DNA of 52,162 bases, from the NCBI GenBank assembly GCA_013416795.1, contig RQSC01000630.1:298576-350737 (forward strand), read 5' to 3'. This stretch comes from Prasinococcaceae sp. CCMP 1430 (taxonomy: Eukaryota; Prasinodermophyta; Palmophyllophyceae; Prasinococcales; Prasinococcaceae). The position numbers were made by a program, and so were the translations under genes. Shown one piece after another: positions 29,281-40,124 of the stretch (positions within the stretch are counted from its first letter, which is position 1; the number at the start of each line of letters is the position of its first letter). The notes under the pieces are model-generated. The model worked only from the letters and a program-made list of their open reading frames with translations. It ran no database searches and was not told where the DNA came from.

Positions 29281-30006
29281 ATGGCGATGTACGGCAATGA
29301 CATGGCAGACAGCATGGGGGATTCGGGGTTCTTTAGCCCGTTCATGCGCAACGCTTCGGTGGCGTCCTCGCGTTGGCAGCAGCTACTGGACAAGATGACG
29401 CCACACCCGCTGCCTCGCTGGCTGGGTACCTTAGTGCTCGCGCTGATGTATGGATTGCGCGTGTACGTGGTCCAGGGGTTTTTCATCGTCACGTACGGCC
29501 TCGGCATATACGTGCTCAACCTCTTTATCGGCTTCCTTACACCGCAGGGGATGAGCGCCGATGTCGACACCGATGAGCCGGTGCTGCCCACCAAGGACAG
29601 CGAGGAGTTCAAGCCGTTCGTCAGGAAGTTACCTGAATTCAAGGTGAGCCCGCGAGCTGGCTGTGGGTGCGGTCGGTATGCAATGACGCTCGCCCCGCCC
29701 GCTCGAGCCGCTTGCGCTGGGCGGCGAGATGCGCTGCTGACCGGCGCGTCCGCTGCCCCGACACCCCACTCCCATCCTTCTTCGCAGTTCTGGTATTCGA
29801 TCAGCAAGGCGTTCGTCATTGCTTCATTCATGACGCTATTCCCTTTCTTCGACATCCCCGTTTTCTGGCCCATCCTGCTCATGTACTGGCTCTTGCTCGT
29901 GGGGATGACGATGAAGAAGCAGATCAAGCACATGCTGAAGCACAAGTACCTTCCGTTCACCACGGGCAAAAAGAAGTTCACTGGGGCGAGCAAGAATGCT
30001 AAGTGA
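29281..30006 (+). CDS. RER1: RER1, retrieval receptor for ER membrane proteins
   Basis: Golgi membrane protein that returns escaped ER membrane proteins via COPI vesicles. Two exons: 29281-29643 and 29788-30006, phase 0, 193 residues (human RER1 is 196). Family landmarks: RWQQLLDKMTPHPLPRWLGT, a first hydrophobic pair (LVLALMYGLRVYVVQGFFIV), LNLFIGFLTPQ, the conserved DSEEFKPFVRKLPEFK immediately before the intron, then FWYSISKAFVIASFMTLFPF and FWPILLMYWLLLVGMTMKKQ, with IKHMLKHKYLPFTTGKKKF at the end. The intron is 144 nt, a multiple of three and without stop, so unspliced reading gives a false 241-residue protein. A second ATG two codons in cannot be excluded. Confidence 0.97.
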   Translation: MAMYGNDMADSMGDSGFFSPFMRNASVASSRWQQLLDKMTPHPLPRWLGTLVLALMYGLRVYVVQGFFIVTYGLGIYVLNLFIGFLTPQGMSADVDTDEPVLPTKDSEEFKPFVRKLPEFKVSPRAGCGCGRYAMTLAPPARAACAGRRDALLTGASAAPTPHSHPSSQFWYSISKAFVIASFMTLFPFFDIPVFWPILLMYWLLLVGMTMKKQIKHMLKHKYLPFTTGKKKFTGASKNAK

Positions 30007-30156
30007 CGTCGTTGTAAAGCAATTCTTCGTCGCCAATGGCACGCGTGCTGACGGGGTTGTCGCCTGCGGCGGGAGCATCATTAGTGTGGTATTACATGGG
30101 GAATGTACAGCCTTCGTGCAGCGTGCCTCGTGTCCGTTGGGCTCGCTCGCCCACGA

Positions 30157-33100
30157 TCACATGAGCACCCTGTACTGGCAGATGGTCTGGTCGCTGCCGC
30201 CGACGGTGATGAGCGCCGAGTCATCAAATAGGAACCTCGTGCCCACGACGTTGTTGGAGTGTCCCCCGTACTGTTTCCTCCCGCAGCCCTCGTGCGCAGG
30301 GTACGGGTACAGGCTCACCACACCGAAGTCGTCGCCTGTAGCGACGCACGTGCGCGTGTGCGAGCGGTCCGCCGTGTTGACGTCCATCCCATTGGTGTGC
30401 GAGGGCCAGATGCCCTGCACAGGCCAGCCCGAGACCGAGGTCCATGTCGACCAGTCGAGGTTGCGCGTGTCCGAAGCGTACTTGATCTGCTTGCCGCTCG
30501 GCATCTCCCAGAACATGAGGTCGAAGTCGCCGGAGATGGTCTGCAGGACGGTCGAGTCGGAGGACCAGTCCAGATGGCGAATGAAAGAGCGGTGGCCCTT
30601 GCACACGGCAACACGCCCATAGTGCCGTGAAATGTCGTAAATGTCCACGTAGTTGTCGTACGAGCCCACCGCAAGATACAGGCCATTAGGCGAATACTTG
30701 AGGTCGTGGATGGGCTCCTCGCGATCGCGCTTTGTGTGGATGGTGTCGAGCGAGTCCGATGAGATGATCGCCACCCCGCCATTCACCAGGCCGATGGCGA
30801 TCTGCGAGCCGTCGGGATGGTACGCGCAAGAGCGCCCTTTGGTGCCCAGGTCGCGGATCATCACCATGCGCCTGCTGGGTACGTGCCACACACGCACCGT
30901 GCCGTCGTCGCCGCACGTCACGAACTGGTGCTCGCTCGGGTGCGTAGCCAAACCCCAGACGTCACCCATTGCGTGGCCCTGCAGTACCAGCGCGAACGAG
31001 TGGCTCGTCAAATCCATTTCATAGATTTCCGAAGTGCGTGTCCCGATCAGGAGCACGTCGGCACCAGGAGAGGCATGCAACGACTGCGCAGGTTGGCATT
31101 TGACGCGGGCGTGTACGCGGGCGCGCCCGGGGGCGCATTGTCAGTGCGATGCGCATGCGCCGACAGGCTTCCTAGAATAGCGCACGCGGTGCGCACCTTA
31201 ATGCACGAGCCCAGCGCCTGCGGGTTGCCTATGGCCACCTGGCGATAGCATTGGCTCAAGTCCGATGCCCAAAACTTGACGATACCCTCCTTGCCGCCCG
31301 AAATGATCATTTCCTCCGTTGCCGTTACGCTCTGCGTGACTTCGTGGCACTTGCGCATGTTTGTCGCCAGCTGGTAGCCCTTGAAGAGGTACAGCGATCC
31401 GTCCTGCGTGCCCACCACCGTCGTATCCGGCGCGGGAAAGGCGACGCATAGCGTCGTCTGCACGTGGCCCCTGCGCGAGAACACGGCCGCCTTCGACTTT
31501 AAGGGCTCCGTCGACCAGAAGGCGAGGTGCTTGACGCCCGCGGTGACGACATAGTCTTGGAATGGCGACCAGCGCACCTGCACAATCTTGTCACGCGACA
31601 CGGGCGAACTGGCGAGCAGCGCACCTGTCTGCCAGCGGTAGAGGACCAGCGTGAAGTCGATGTCCGCACCGATGGCCGCCAGCAGGTGGCCGTCGCGCGA
31701 GAACGTCAGTGACGAGACTGCACGTTTGAGCATCCCCTGCAGCACGATGAGCGGCCCCCGCATGTCTTCTGCGGACCACACCAGTATGCGTGGTGACTTG
31801 GCCACTTCGCCTGTGGCAAATATGCTGCCGCTCGGGTGGCGCGCCATGGAGACAATGTCACCCCGGTGTCCGGTGGGCGAACGCGCGTTCGGATCATCGA
31901 TGAGAAAACGCTGCGTGTTGCTCTCCTTGTTGTAAGCAACACCCATCGCGGCCGTGTGATAGACAATCTCGCCCTTGGCATTGAAGAAGACGTTGTCGCG
32001 TGCGTCGTGCGCACGCGCCCCGTACACGAATTCAAGCTCCAGATTCTCTAAAGGCGGTGCGAGTGCGTCAGATTCGCGCGTGTAGCCATCCGGAGCGAAA
32101 ATGCTCGGTGCACAGGGCCAGTACGCGAGCCTGGAGTTTGGATCCAGGCCCGTGTCCCTCGGGATGTCCAGCCACGGCTTCGCCGTGACTGCCTGCAGCG
32201 GGGTGAACACCGGCGCGCCGTTGTCGTAGCCCGAGAGCACCATTTGCAAAGTCTGGTTGGCGACGTTGGCCACGTCGTAGGCATCCATCGCGTCGATGAC
32301 CTCCTCTTCGACGTCCGAGGTCATTTCCTCATCAATTTCGTCCGGCGAGTAGTGGCGCCACTGTAGCACGCAACGATCTCCACCGCCCGTGCTCAGCACG
32401 TACATGTCATTGTACGAGAAGCGCACGTTCGTGACGTGATGCGCGTGGCCCACGTAGCCGTGGTAGTCAGCTCGCCCGACATCGCACGGGAATCGGAAGA
32501 GCTTAATCATACCGAAGTCTTCAGCGACCACCACAGCCGATTCGTCTGTGTGTGCCCTGTCGCACGCAGAGATGTCGGTGCCATCTGCGTGCTTGGGCCA
32601 CACACCCTGCACAGGCCAGCCTAGCGGACACGTCCACGTTGCCCAGTGCACGTCCTTGAGTGCAGACGGGAACTTAACTTGCTCACACGAAGGCACCTCC
32701 CAATAGAGCAGCTCGTAGTCGCCAGAATTCGTCTGCAGCAAGCGTGAGTCGTCCGACCAGTCCATATGCGTGATATAGCTTGAGTGGCCCTTGCACACAC
32801 CAACGCGCTTAAAGTTACGCACGACATCATACATGTCGACGAAGTTGTCGTGCGAGCCCACAGCGAGCCAGCGGCCGTCGGGTGAGTACTTCACCTGTGA
32901 AATCTCCTCACGCCTGTGCTTCTTGGAGGCCAGCAGGTTGCTGGTGGCCGTATCGAACACCATGAAGCCGCCCCTGTGCAGTCCGACCACGGACTGCTTA
33001 CCGTCAGAAGAGTACGCGCAACAACGTGCGCGGCTGGGCAAATTTCGAGAAGATACCATCACGCGCTCCTGCATGTCCCACACGCGCACGGTTCTGGCAT

Positions 33101-34867
33101 TCGGGACGCCCGTGCGCGAGTTTGTGTTGCTTGTGTCAGCACCTACTCGTAGGTGGGGTCAGGCGCGCATGCAAGCGCCCAGAGCACGCGCGGTGGGGGC
33201 TACACACGGGTGCCAGGCGCCAGCGCGCTTCGTACTTGTCGTCGCCCGCCGTCATAAAAATCGGCGCGAATGGATGCACCGCCAGCCCCCACAGCTCGCC
33301 GTTCGTCTTGAAGCGCGCCTTGTCATAGGACACCACGTGGCCCTGCGTAATCAGTTTCCTGTTCGTCTTCCAGCTTTCCTCGGTGGACATGTCAAACTCG
33401 TGGATCTCACAACTGCGCGTGCCGACCAGCAGGCGCACGCCCTCCATACACACAGCCTTGACGCATGGCGAGCGCGCGTCGTAGAATGCCAGCGGCTTCC
33501 CCTGCGAGTCAGTCATCGCCTCCGACACCTTCGCCATGTCGATGGAAAAGACTTCCTCCAAGCTCGTCGTGAAGAATCGGACCTTGCCGTCCTTACCGCC
33601 CGTAATAGCGTATTCCTCCGTCGTCCAGATGTCGTGCACGGGACCCTGGTGAATCGCGTCGAACCTGTCCAGACAGTGCTCGCCTGTGTCTTCCCACTGG
33701 TAGATGGCGCCGCCCTGCACGCCCGTCAACGTGGTGCCGTCTGGCAGAAACGCAATGCTCAGCACCGTACACGGCGCGCCGAAGCGGCCCCACACGGCCG
33801 GGCGCCCCATCAGATAGGCGCCCTCCATCTCCCAGAATTTGAGGTGACGCACGCCCCCGGTGACCAGTCGGCCGTCGTACGGGTTGTACGCGCAGCTGAA
33901 GATTCTAGACTCGTCGCCTTTTGAGTTGGCCACCAATTTTCGCCCGCCCCAATCATACACTGCCACGGAGTGTTCGTCATCCAAGCCAACTGACCCCAGG
34001 TACTTGCCAGTGCCGTCAAAGGACAGCGAGACCACCGCGCGCTGGTGGAATCCCTTTAGCTCCGCGAGGAGCTCGCGCGTGGTCGAGCGCCACACACAGA
34101 TGGTCGGATCCCTGCCGACCTGGCCAGTGGCGACGACGTCGCGGTCCGGGTGCATGGCCATGCACACTATGTCGTCGGTGTGCTGCAGGAAGTGCCCCTG
34201 TGTGTGCAGCTCGGAGTCATAAACGATACCCACGGCGGCGGCGTGGTAAACGACCATGCCCTCGCGGTTGTAGCACACGTTGTGACGCGCGTCGTGCGAG
34301 CGGTAGCCGTACACATGATCGAGGCGCAGCGTGTTTCCCGGCTTTTCGTGCGCGTCGTGGCGCGTCTGGTACGCGCTCGGCGCGAAGATAGCCACTCTGC
34401 ACGGCTGGCGCGCCAGGAATCCCGTGTCGGTGTTGCGGTCGATTGGACCCTCCGGGGGCTTCGTTCGGCGCGTGTGGCGCTCGTTCTGCTCGGCCTCGAT
34501 CTCTGAATCGACGCCGTCGTTGTTAACGCCCATCCCAACCCCGTCGCCTGCGCGAGAGCAGCGCGTACGAGAGCGTGAGCGCCAGCGCGCACGGTGCACG
34601 CACCGAAGCGCACGCGCACGCTGACCAGCCCGGGACGTCCGCGCGGCTGCACAGCGCACACACAGCGCGGCTGCCGTCCTGATACGCACCTCCCGTCGTC
34701 CCCTCGGCACCGAACCCGAAGCCGGGCGACGCGCCCCCGTACCCAGGCGACCCGCCGCCGTACCCAGGCGACGCGCCGTCATACGCTGCGTAGCGCGAGC
34801 CAGCCGAGCCGTACCCGGGGGGCTTGCCCGGCGGCGGCGGCATTTTGGTCGACGCACCTGCCCCCAT
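30157..34867 (-). CDS. EML-type microtubule-associated protein, two tandem HELP-WD40 modules, N-myristoylation signal
   Basis: Four exons: 34690-34867, 33236-34547, 31197-33093 and 30157-31083, phases 1/2/0, giving 1437 residues. Each junction restores family sequence (GDDK|TVRVWDM; GSCIK|SLHASPGADVLLIGTR). Two copies of the EML unit are present: a HELP motif (module 1 YGYRSHDARHNVCYN; module 2 VYGARAHDARDNVFFN) followed by tandem WD40 blades ending in DW...ILQT-type and GWPVQGVWP repeats. EML5/6 have three such modules and EML1-4 one. Known EML proteins bind microtubules and several are axonemal. The short first exon encodes MGAGAST, a good N-myristoylation site (Gly2, Ser6), then a GYG/SPGYGG repeat linker. 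The same bases also contain CAG|GTGCGT, so an alternative donor in exon 1 is possible. It converges on RER1. Confidence 0.9.
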
Positions 34868-35689
34868 CGCACCACTCCTGTTCTAACGCCGCCCCCTACG
34901 GTACTCTCACACGCGGGCGAGGGCGAGGGGTCGCGGGGGCGGGCGCCCCGCCCCGCACCACACGACGCACCTCCCCGCCCTGCCCCAGCGCGCCCGCTGT
35001 GGCGCGCACGGCGTTGATTCGAACCTTCGAAGTTCGAACGGTCAGCCCACATCGCAATCGCATATCACTTCGCATGGGGTGAATGAGCTGAGTCATCAGT
35101 CTCCCGTGTGTTACTTTAAACTGTTTGTAGATGTAGTGATAGAAGATATACGAAAGGTGTACTGATGGGTCGCGTCGGCAGAAAAAAGCGCACGCTCTGC
35201 GCGGGAGAAACGGGTGTTGGCAGCGGGGCGGCGGGCGCCACAGGGCGCGCCCCTTTCCCCCCCCCTCCCCCCCCCTCTTTGCCTCCCCCGCAAGTCGAAC
35301 GATCAGCAGAGGCGCCATTGGGGCGGCCCGCGGGGCACGCAGCGGGCGCGGCGGCGGGGCTGTGCGCTCGCGGCGGTGACGCGCGGCCCCCGCCATCACC
35401 GTCGGACCGTGACATTGTTGGCTTCTTTTGCGGCCCACTGTGTGGGTGCGCGTGCGGGCCGGCAAGTGCGGCCCATACACGCGCGGCACGCGCATGGCGG
35501 CAGGACACGTCCCGTAAGAGGCTGGCGGCGCGTGCGGAGGTAAATTCTCTTCCGCCGCTGACTGTGGGGGGACGCTCTGCCTTGGGAAGGGAGCATCGGT
35601 CGGTAGAGGTTTCCTTCGACGCCTGCGATCGATCGCAGTGAGAGAGGGCTGTTGTCGATCGATTGTAGCGCAATCCCTCAGGCGAGACC
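34868..35689. promoter_or_regulatory. Divergent promoter region of EML and F-box-kelch genes
   Basis: GC-rich near the EML start, then an AT-richer island (35015-35165) with three TTCGAA palindromes. The stretch from 35200 on is GC-rich with poly-C runs. No gene was recognised. Confidence 0.45.
35018..35038. promoter_or_regulatory. Triple TTCGAA palindrome cluster
   Basis: TTCGAA occurs at 35018-35023, 35026-35031 and 35033-35038, spaced by 2 and 1 bases. It contains one GAAnnTTC heat-shock-element half pair. It lies 150 bp upstream of the EML ATG. Confidence 0.4.
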
Positions 35690-38200
35690 ATGCGCGGACG
35701 CAGCCCGAGCTCAGAAGTGGCGACGCCGCCTGTGGGAAGGGCAGCCTCTGCAACAGTGACTCACGCTGTGCAGAAGAAGGACGCGAAAGGCAAAGAGCCC
35801 GCGGACAGCACTGTCGCCGCGACGGCGGCGCGTTCGAGGCCGAGGGTCGACGGCACTGGCGGCGCGGGTGGTTCCTCATGTGAGGCTGGCGCGATCATGA
35901 TCGCAAGGGATGACGAGGAACCCCAGTGGCTGCTTATGCCAGCGATTGCTGACAACGTTATGGCTCGTGCCACAGCGCAGTCGCTTGCAGCTCTGGAATG
36001 CACTGCCAAAGGCCTGCGCGGGCGCACCGAGGCGTATGCCAAGCTGCAGGTGCTCGAGCGCCATCCTGGCGTGAAGCCCCCTCCTAGTACTACAGCCCTG
36101 CCGGCGTCGTCTTCCGTGCCTCGTCAGACGAGGTATCGCACGCGCCGCGTCACGCGTGAGGCGGCATCGGTTGGCAGCTCGGCGAGCTCGCCACCAGAAG
36201 CCCCGCCGTCGTGGTCCTGGAAGCGCGCACTTCGCGCCATCGAGCTTTGTTCCAGCAGTGCGGTCGTCGTTGGCGGCTTCAACAAGAATTGGGGATCGCC
36301 AAATCATTGCATGGCGTCCACTGAGCTGCTGGTTCAGCTCGAGACGGGCCGGGCGTCGGGACTGCCCATCGGCATGCCAAGCGACGACGAGCTGCGACGC
36401 CTCGCCGGAAGCGAGCGCCTGCTGCCATCACCGGGAACGGCCGAAGAGCCGTTGCCTGACACGCAGACACAGACGCAGTCGCAGTCTCTCCCCGATCTGG
36501 ACTTGGGTAGCAGCTGTGACGACGAGGATGAGGAGTTCATCCGCACTGCTGCCGCGCGTCACCACGCGCGCCAGCTGCGCAAAGAGCTCGTCGCCACAGC
36601 GCGGGCGCGCCTCGGAAGGGGCAGTGCCGTCTCGCGCTGTGACCGTGACGGCGCTGGCCCCAGCGCCTGGGCTTCGAGTGGCGACGACAGCGAGGATCGC
36701 GGCGGTGTCGAAAGACTCGCCACTGGGGACCCCACTGCGCCGCTGCCGCTCCCAAGCATCGACGTCGAGTCTGCGGTTGCGAAGATGCGCGCAGCCGCGA
36801 TGCTGCGCGAAGAGCAGTACACTGCTGCATGCGCCGAGGAAGACTCTCCGGCACCTTGCGGTGAGTTTGACACAGTCGTATCGGTGCTGCGCGCGCCGTC
36901 CTCTGCCTCCGACAGTGCTTTACTTGACCGTCTGAAAAAGGCTACGGCGCGCCACGATGTCATTGGCATCGCGGCGGCAGGGCGCCAATTGCGTGCGATG
37001 TATCACCGCATGATTGGATGGTTCGGCAAGTACAACTTCTCATGTGGCCTCCAGGACAAGCTGCTCACCATGTCCATCGAGCATGGTAGCGAGCGGCGGG
37101 AAGGCGAGGGACACGCTGGTCTCGGTCCGCCAAGCAGCAGCGCCCGCCTCGCAAGCTTTGCGCCGCCGCCCCTTGGCGATGACGTTGCCGACATTTCCGC
37201 ATCCCGCCTTGGCCGACACGTGCTTGTCATCGGTGGCCGCAACGGCACACATGACCAGGACTCCGTGCGCGCATGGGACCCAGCGGGCTTTTTGGGTAGC
37301 GGGTGGATTAAGCTGGCGCCACTGCCATCCCCGAGATCCTGCCTGGCCACAGCTACGGTGTCTGGCACAGCGGGTGCCGAAATTGCTGCTATGTGCGGGG
37401 CGCTCAGATACGAGCCCCACGTAGCCACCCACCATGCGGGTGCTGAGCCTGACGGTGCTCTCGGTCCGCGCTACGGCCCGGCTGCAGGTGTGCTCGACGC
37501 GCAGGAAGGTGCGGGCGTTGTTGCGGTTGGTGGATGGCAGCGCCAGCACGATCCCAACATGATAGGCCTCAGCGAGGCGCTCCTGTACGACGCGTCAGCG
37601 GACGCGTGGCGCCGGCTCCCGGACATGCGCTTCCCGCGCCTGTTTTGCACGGCCACCTCGGTGCCATGCGATGACGGAAGGCTGCATGTCGTGGGCGGCA
37701 TCGCCGTCGCCAATGGCTCGTTGGATCCCGAGCGGCGGCTTGAGGTCTTTGATGCCGGGTCCGGCCGCTGGCTCAGCCCTGATCTGGAAGAGGGCCGGCA
37801 CAACGGCGACCGCATTGTCAGCTGCCGCTGGGGGGCGGCGTCCTGCGCCATGCCCGACGGGCGGCTGCTGATCGCTGGCGGTGGCATATTCTCCCATGTC
37901 CCCGGCTTTGGGAACAATGGAGCAGCGCCGCTCGCGACCCACTCACCCGTGACAGCAAGTGCCATCGCGGTTGACCCACGCGTCCGTCCGTCCGATGCCA
38001 CCACAGAGCTGGAGGACCTGCCGAACATGACATGGGGGGCCGGGGCGACAACTGTGGGGGACAGCGTCTTCGTGATAGGTGGCAACAACACCAAGAACGG
38101 AAACTCTTACCCGCACATCTACACGCTTGACGCCCGCATGCCTAAGTGGCGCTACAGCGGCGCCATGAACGTCGGACGCTGGTGCTTCGGCTGTTGCTGA
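35690..38200 (+). CDS. F-box-like kelch protein, reading frame interrupted by TGA near the 3' end
   Basis: 836 residues from ATG 35690 to TGA 38198-38200; an alternative start is ATG 35897. An F-box-like segment (LLMPAIADNVMARATAQSLA then ALECTAKGLRG) lies near residues 80-125. A long Ser/Ala/Arg-rich spacer is followed by kelch repeats from ~37200 on: HVLVIGGRNG, VVAVGGWQRQ, LHVVGGIAVA, LLIAGGGIFS, VFVIGGNNTK. F-box-kelch proteins are usually substrate adaptors of SCF ubiquitin ligases; the target is unknown. The last repeat begins MNVGRWCFGCC and is cut by TGA. The same frame then continues GTVPPPLIVSGGHQQLL to a TAG at 38327, and the IVSGG is exactly what a kelch blade should contain. So the true protein may end at 38329 (readthrough, selenocysteine, or a nonsense/sequence error). 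Confidence 0.75.
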   Translation: MRGRSPSSEVATPPVGRAASATVTHAVQKKDAKGKEPADSTVAATAARSRPRVDGTGGAGGSSCEAGAIMIARDDEEPQWLLMPAIADNVMARATAQSLAALECTAKGLRGRTEAYAKLQVLERHPGVKPPPSTTALPASSSVPRQTRYRTRRVTREAASVGSSASSPPEAPPSWSWKRALRAIELCSSSAVVVGGFNKNWGSPNHCMASTELLVQLETGRASGLPIGMPSDDELRRLAGSERLLPSPGTAEEPLPDTQTQTQSQSLPDLDLGSSCDDEDEEFIRTAAARHHARQLRKELVATARARLGRGSAVSRCDRDGAGPSAWASSGDDSEDRGGVERLATGDPTAPLPLPSIDVESAVAKMRAAAMLREEQYTAACAEEDSPAPCGEFDTVVSVLRAPSSASDSALLDRLKKATARHDVIGIAAAGRQLRAMYHRMIGWFGKYNFSCGLQDKLLTMSIEHGSERREGEGHAGLGPPSSSARLASFAPPPLGDDVADISASRLGRHVLVIGGRNGTHDQDSVRAWDPAGFLGSGWIKLAPLPSPRSCLATATVSGTAGAEIAAMCGALRYEPHVATHHAGAEPDGALGPRYGPAAGVLDAQEGAGVVAVGGWQRQHDPNMIGLSEALLYDASADAWRRLPDMRFPRLFCTATSVPCDDGRLHVVGGIAVANGSLDPERRLEVFDAGSGRWLSPDLEEGRHNGDRIVSCRWGAASCAMPDGRLLIAGGGIFSHVPGFGNNGAAPLATHSPVTASAIAVDPRVRPSDATTELEDLPNMTWGAGATTVGDSVFVIGGNNTKNGNSYPHIYTLDARMPKWRYSGAMNVGRWCFGCC

Positions 38201-38505
38201 GGCACCGTGCCGCCGCCCTTGATTGTCTCTGGAGGCCACCAACAATTACTTCCCTGCTATGCAGTCACGCTTGCACGCATGCATGCAACCTCGCACGCCA
38301 ATTCACACTTGAAGCGACGTCAGTATTAGTAGTTTACAATGACTCAGCACGCGGGATGGGCCTCGCGATCGGAACGCGACGATCGCCGCACGCCCCCATC
38401 GCGCGCGCACCAAGCGCCGATGATGCAGCACGTGCCACCACATAAATTGTACACATTGCACCTTCTTCCTTGTGGAAACAGCCGCATGGCGTGGCATGTC
38501 AGGGG

Positions 38506-39690
38506 TCAGCTGGCGGGGTCAGCCGTGCCTGCTGCTTCGCCTGTCCTTCCTGCGGGCAGCCGACTCCTCTTTCTGACGACGGGCGCGAGCAATGACTCCT
38601 TCGAGTCATAATTGCGCTCCTCCTCGTAGGATTCCTGCATGTACAGAATCTGCAAGAGGGGCCGCCGCACACCCTCGCTCGCATTGGCGAGCCCTCTGTG
38701 CATGCAGCGATAGTCGTAGAGCACGGCGTCGCCCACACGCGCCTCCATCTCCGTGGCGCATCCGAGCACGCTCGCAGCTCCGCCGAAGCCGAGCAACTGG
38801 TCATACGCGTGCGAACCCGGCCAGAACTGGGTGGCGCCTACGCCGCTCCCGAAACGCCGCCCGGCGGGCGACAACAGAGGCACGAACGCACACACGGCGT
38901 ACGGCGGCGCGCACGCTTCGAAATGGCTGCCGTCGTCGTCGCATGCGTCCGCATCGTCTGTCATCGCTCCGCTGTCGGCGTGCGTCGTCGCTGCGGCCGT
39001 GTCCCACCCCGCGGCCGCGCCACGATGTGGGCCGTCGCTGTGCCACTCCTGGTTGGTCGTGCCGGGGCGACTCTCAACGATTGAGCACTGGAACATGATA
39101 GGCTCCTCGTCGCCGAGAGCGAGCCTGACCGCTCGTGCCCATGGCGCGCCGCACGCCAGCGCCTCGACATCTGGGGCGGCATCGAGGTCAATGAGCAGGT
39201 CAAAGCGGTGGCCGCCGCGCGATGCCACATCGGCATAGGTAAACTCCTGAAACGCACCGCCGCCCAGCGCGCGCCCAGCAGCGATGGCGGCACGCTCAAA
39301 TGCCGCCACACGCTGCATACACGCGTCAACCGCCGCCTCGAACAAGGCCCGCGAGCCGCCGCTGCCGGCGCTGTCGCCGCCGCAGCGGAGCGCGGCGACG
39401 CCGGCGCGCCGCAGCGTGTGCGCGGCCCGCCCGCAGTCGTTCGAGGTAAGCTCCGCGCAGCTCCACGTGCGCGTCGGTACTGGCACGGGTGCAGTGAGCA
39501 GCACCTCCACCATGTCGTCGACCCACTCCTCGTCCTCGTCCTCCTCGTCAGAGTCGCCCCCTCCTCGCGGCGCTGGCCGCACGAGCTCCTCCCTTGCCTG
39601 GGCGGCCGCTGCGCGGACCGCCGCGGCAACGGCCACCTCCGCGGCCCCCAAGTCATTGGGACTGCACACGACCGCCGCCGATACACGCAA
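38506..39690 (-). CDS. Phytanoyl-CoA dioxygenase (PhyH)-like 2-oxoglutarate/Fe(II) oxygenase, 5' end uncertain
   Basis: Stop at 38506; the frame is open up to a TGA at 39835-39837. No ATG was found at the 5' end; 39690 is only a TTG, so at least one 5' exon is unresolved. The conserved core begins near RTWSCAELTSNDC and FQEFTYADVASRGGHRFD. Iron ligands: EWHSDGPH (H-x-D, ~39040) and the distal histidine in DYRCMHRGLANAS (~38695), followed by RRPLLQILY, whose Arg is placed to bind 2-oxoglutarate. All three metal ligands are present. A DDDADACDDD-like acidic insertion separates them. The family includes phytanoyl-CoA hydroxylases and many oxygenases of small metabolites; the substrate cannot be inferred. 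It converges on the kelch gene. Confidence 0.75.
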   Translation of the reverse strand: MRVSAAVVCSPNDLGAAEVAVAAAVRAAAAQAREELVRPAPRGGGDSDEEDEDEEWVDDMVEVLLTAPVPVPTRTWSCAELTSNDCGRAAHTLRRAGVAALRCGGDSAGSGGSRALFEAAVDACMQRVAAFERAAIAAGRALGGGAFQEFTYADVASRGGHRFDLLIDLDAAPDVEALACGAPWARAVRLALGDEEPIMFQCSIVESRPGTTNQEWHSDGPHRGAAAGWDTAAATTHADSGAMTDDADACDDDGSHFEACAPPYAVCAFVPLLSPAGRRFGSGVGATQFWPGSHAYDQLLGFGGAASVLGCATEMEARVGDAVLYDYRCMHRGLANASEGVRRPLLQILYMQESYEEERNYDSKESLLAPVVRKRSRLPAGRTGEAAGTADPAS

Positions 39691-40124
39691 CTCAGAGCCC
39701 CCTGGCCCGCCCGCAGCAGCTTCCAGCCAGCGCTCAATCGTAGCTGCTGCGCTGTCGCCGTGGTGGCCGCCTTTGCCGCCGCTGCCGGCCGTCGCCGCGC
39801 GCAGCGCGTCCGCAACGCGCGCTGCGCGCGAATTTCACGAGCGGTGCGAACCGCAACGCGCGCTGCGCCCTGGGCGCCGCTCGCGGCGGCGGCGCGCGCG
39901 CACACGCAGAAGCGCCGCGGCGCCAGGCAGGACGCCATCGCGGACGCGCCCCCCCGTCGCCGGGGCGGCGCCCGCGCGCGGGCTCTGACGCAGCAGCACC
40001 GCCCGTGGCAAGAGCGCACGGGCCAAGGAAACGGTCGCCCCAAAACGGCGCCGGCGGCGTGCACCGGGGAAGCGAGCGCGCCCCTCCTCACAACTCAGAC
40101 CAATGAACACGGCGTCCTTATGTA

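Noticed and set aside
35010-35095. tRNA candidate on the minus strand (GGTTCGAATC looks like a B box)
   Set aside because: The bases flanking the would-be T loop do not pair, and no A box or acceptor stem is found. It is part of the TTCGAA cluster.
38330-38440. SECIS element that would support selenocysteine at the kelch TGA
   Set aside because: ATGA at 38338 is followed by an AA about 30 bases later, too far for the usual helix, and no convincing paired GA core was seen.
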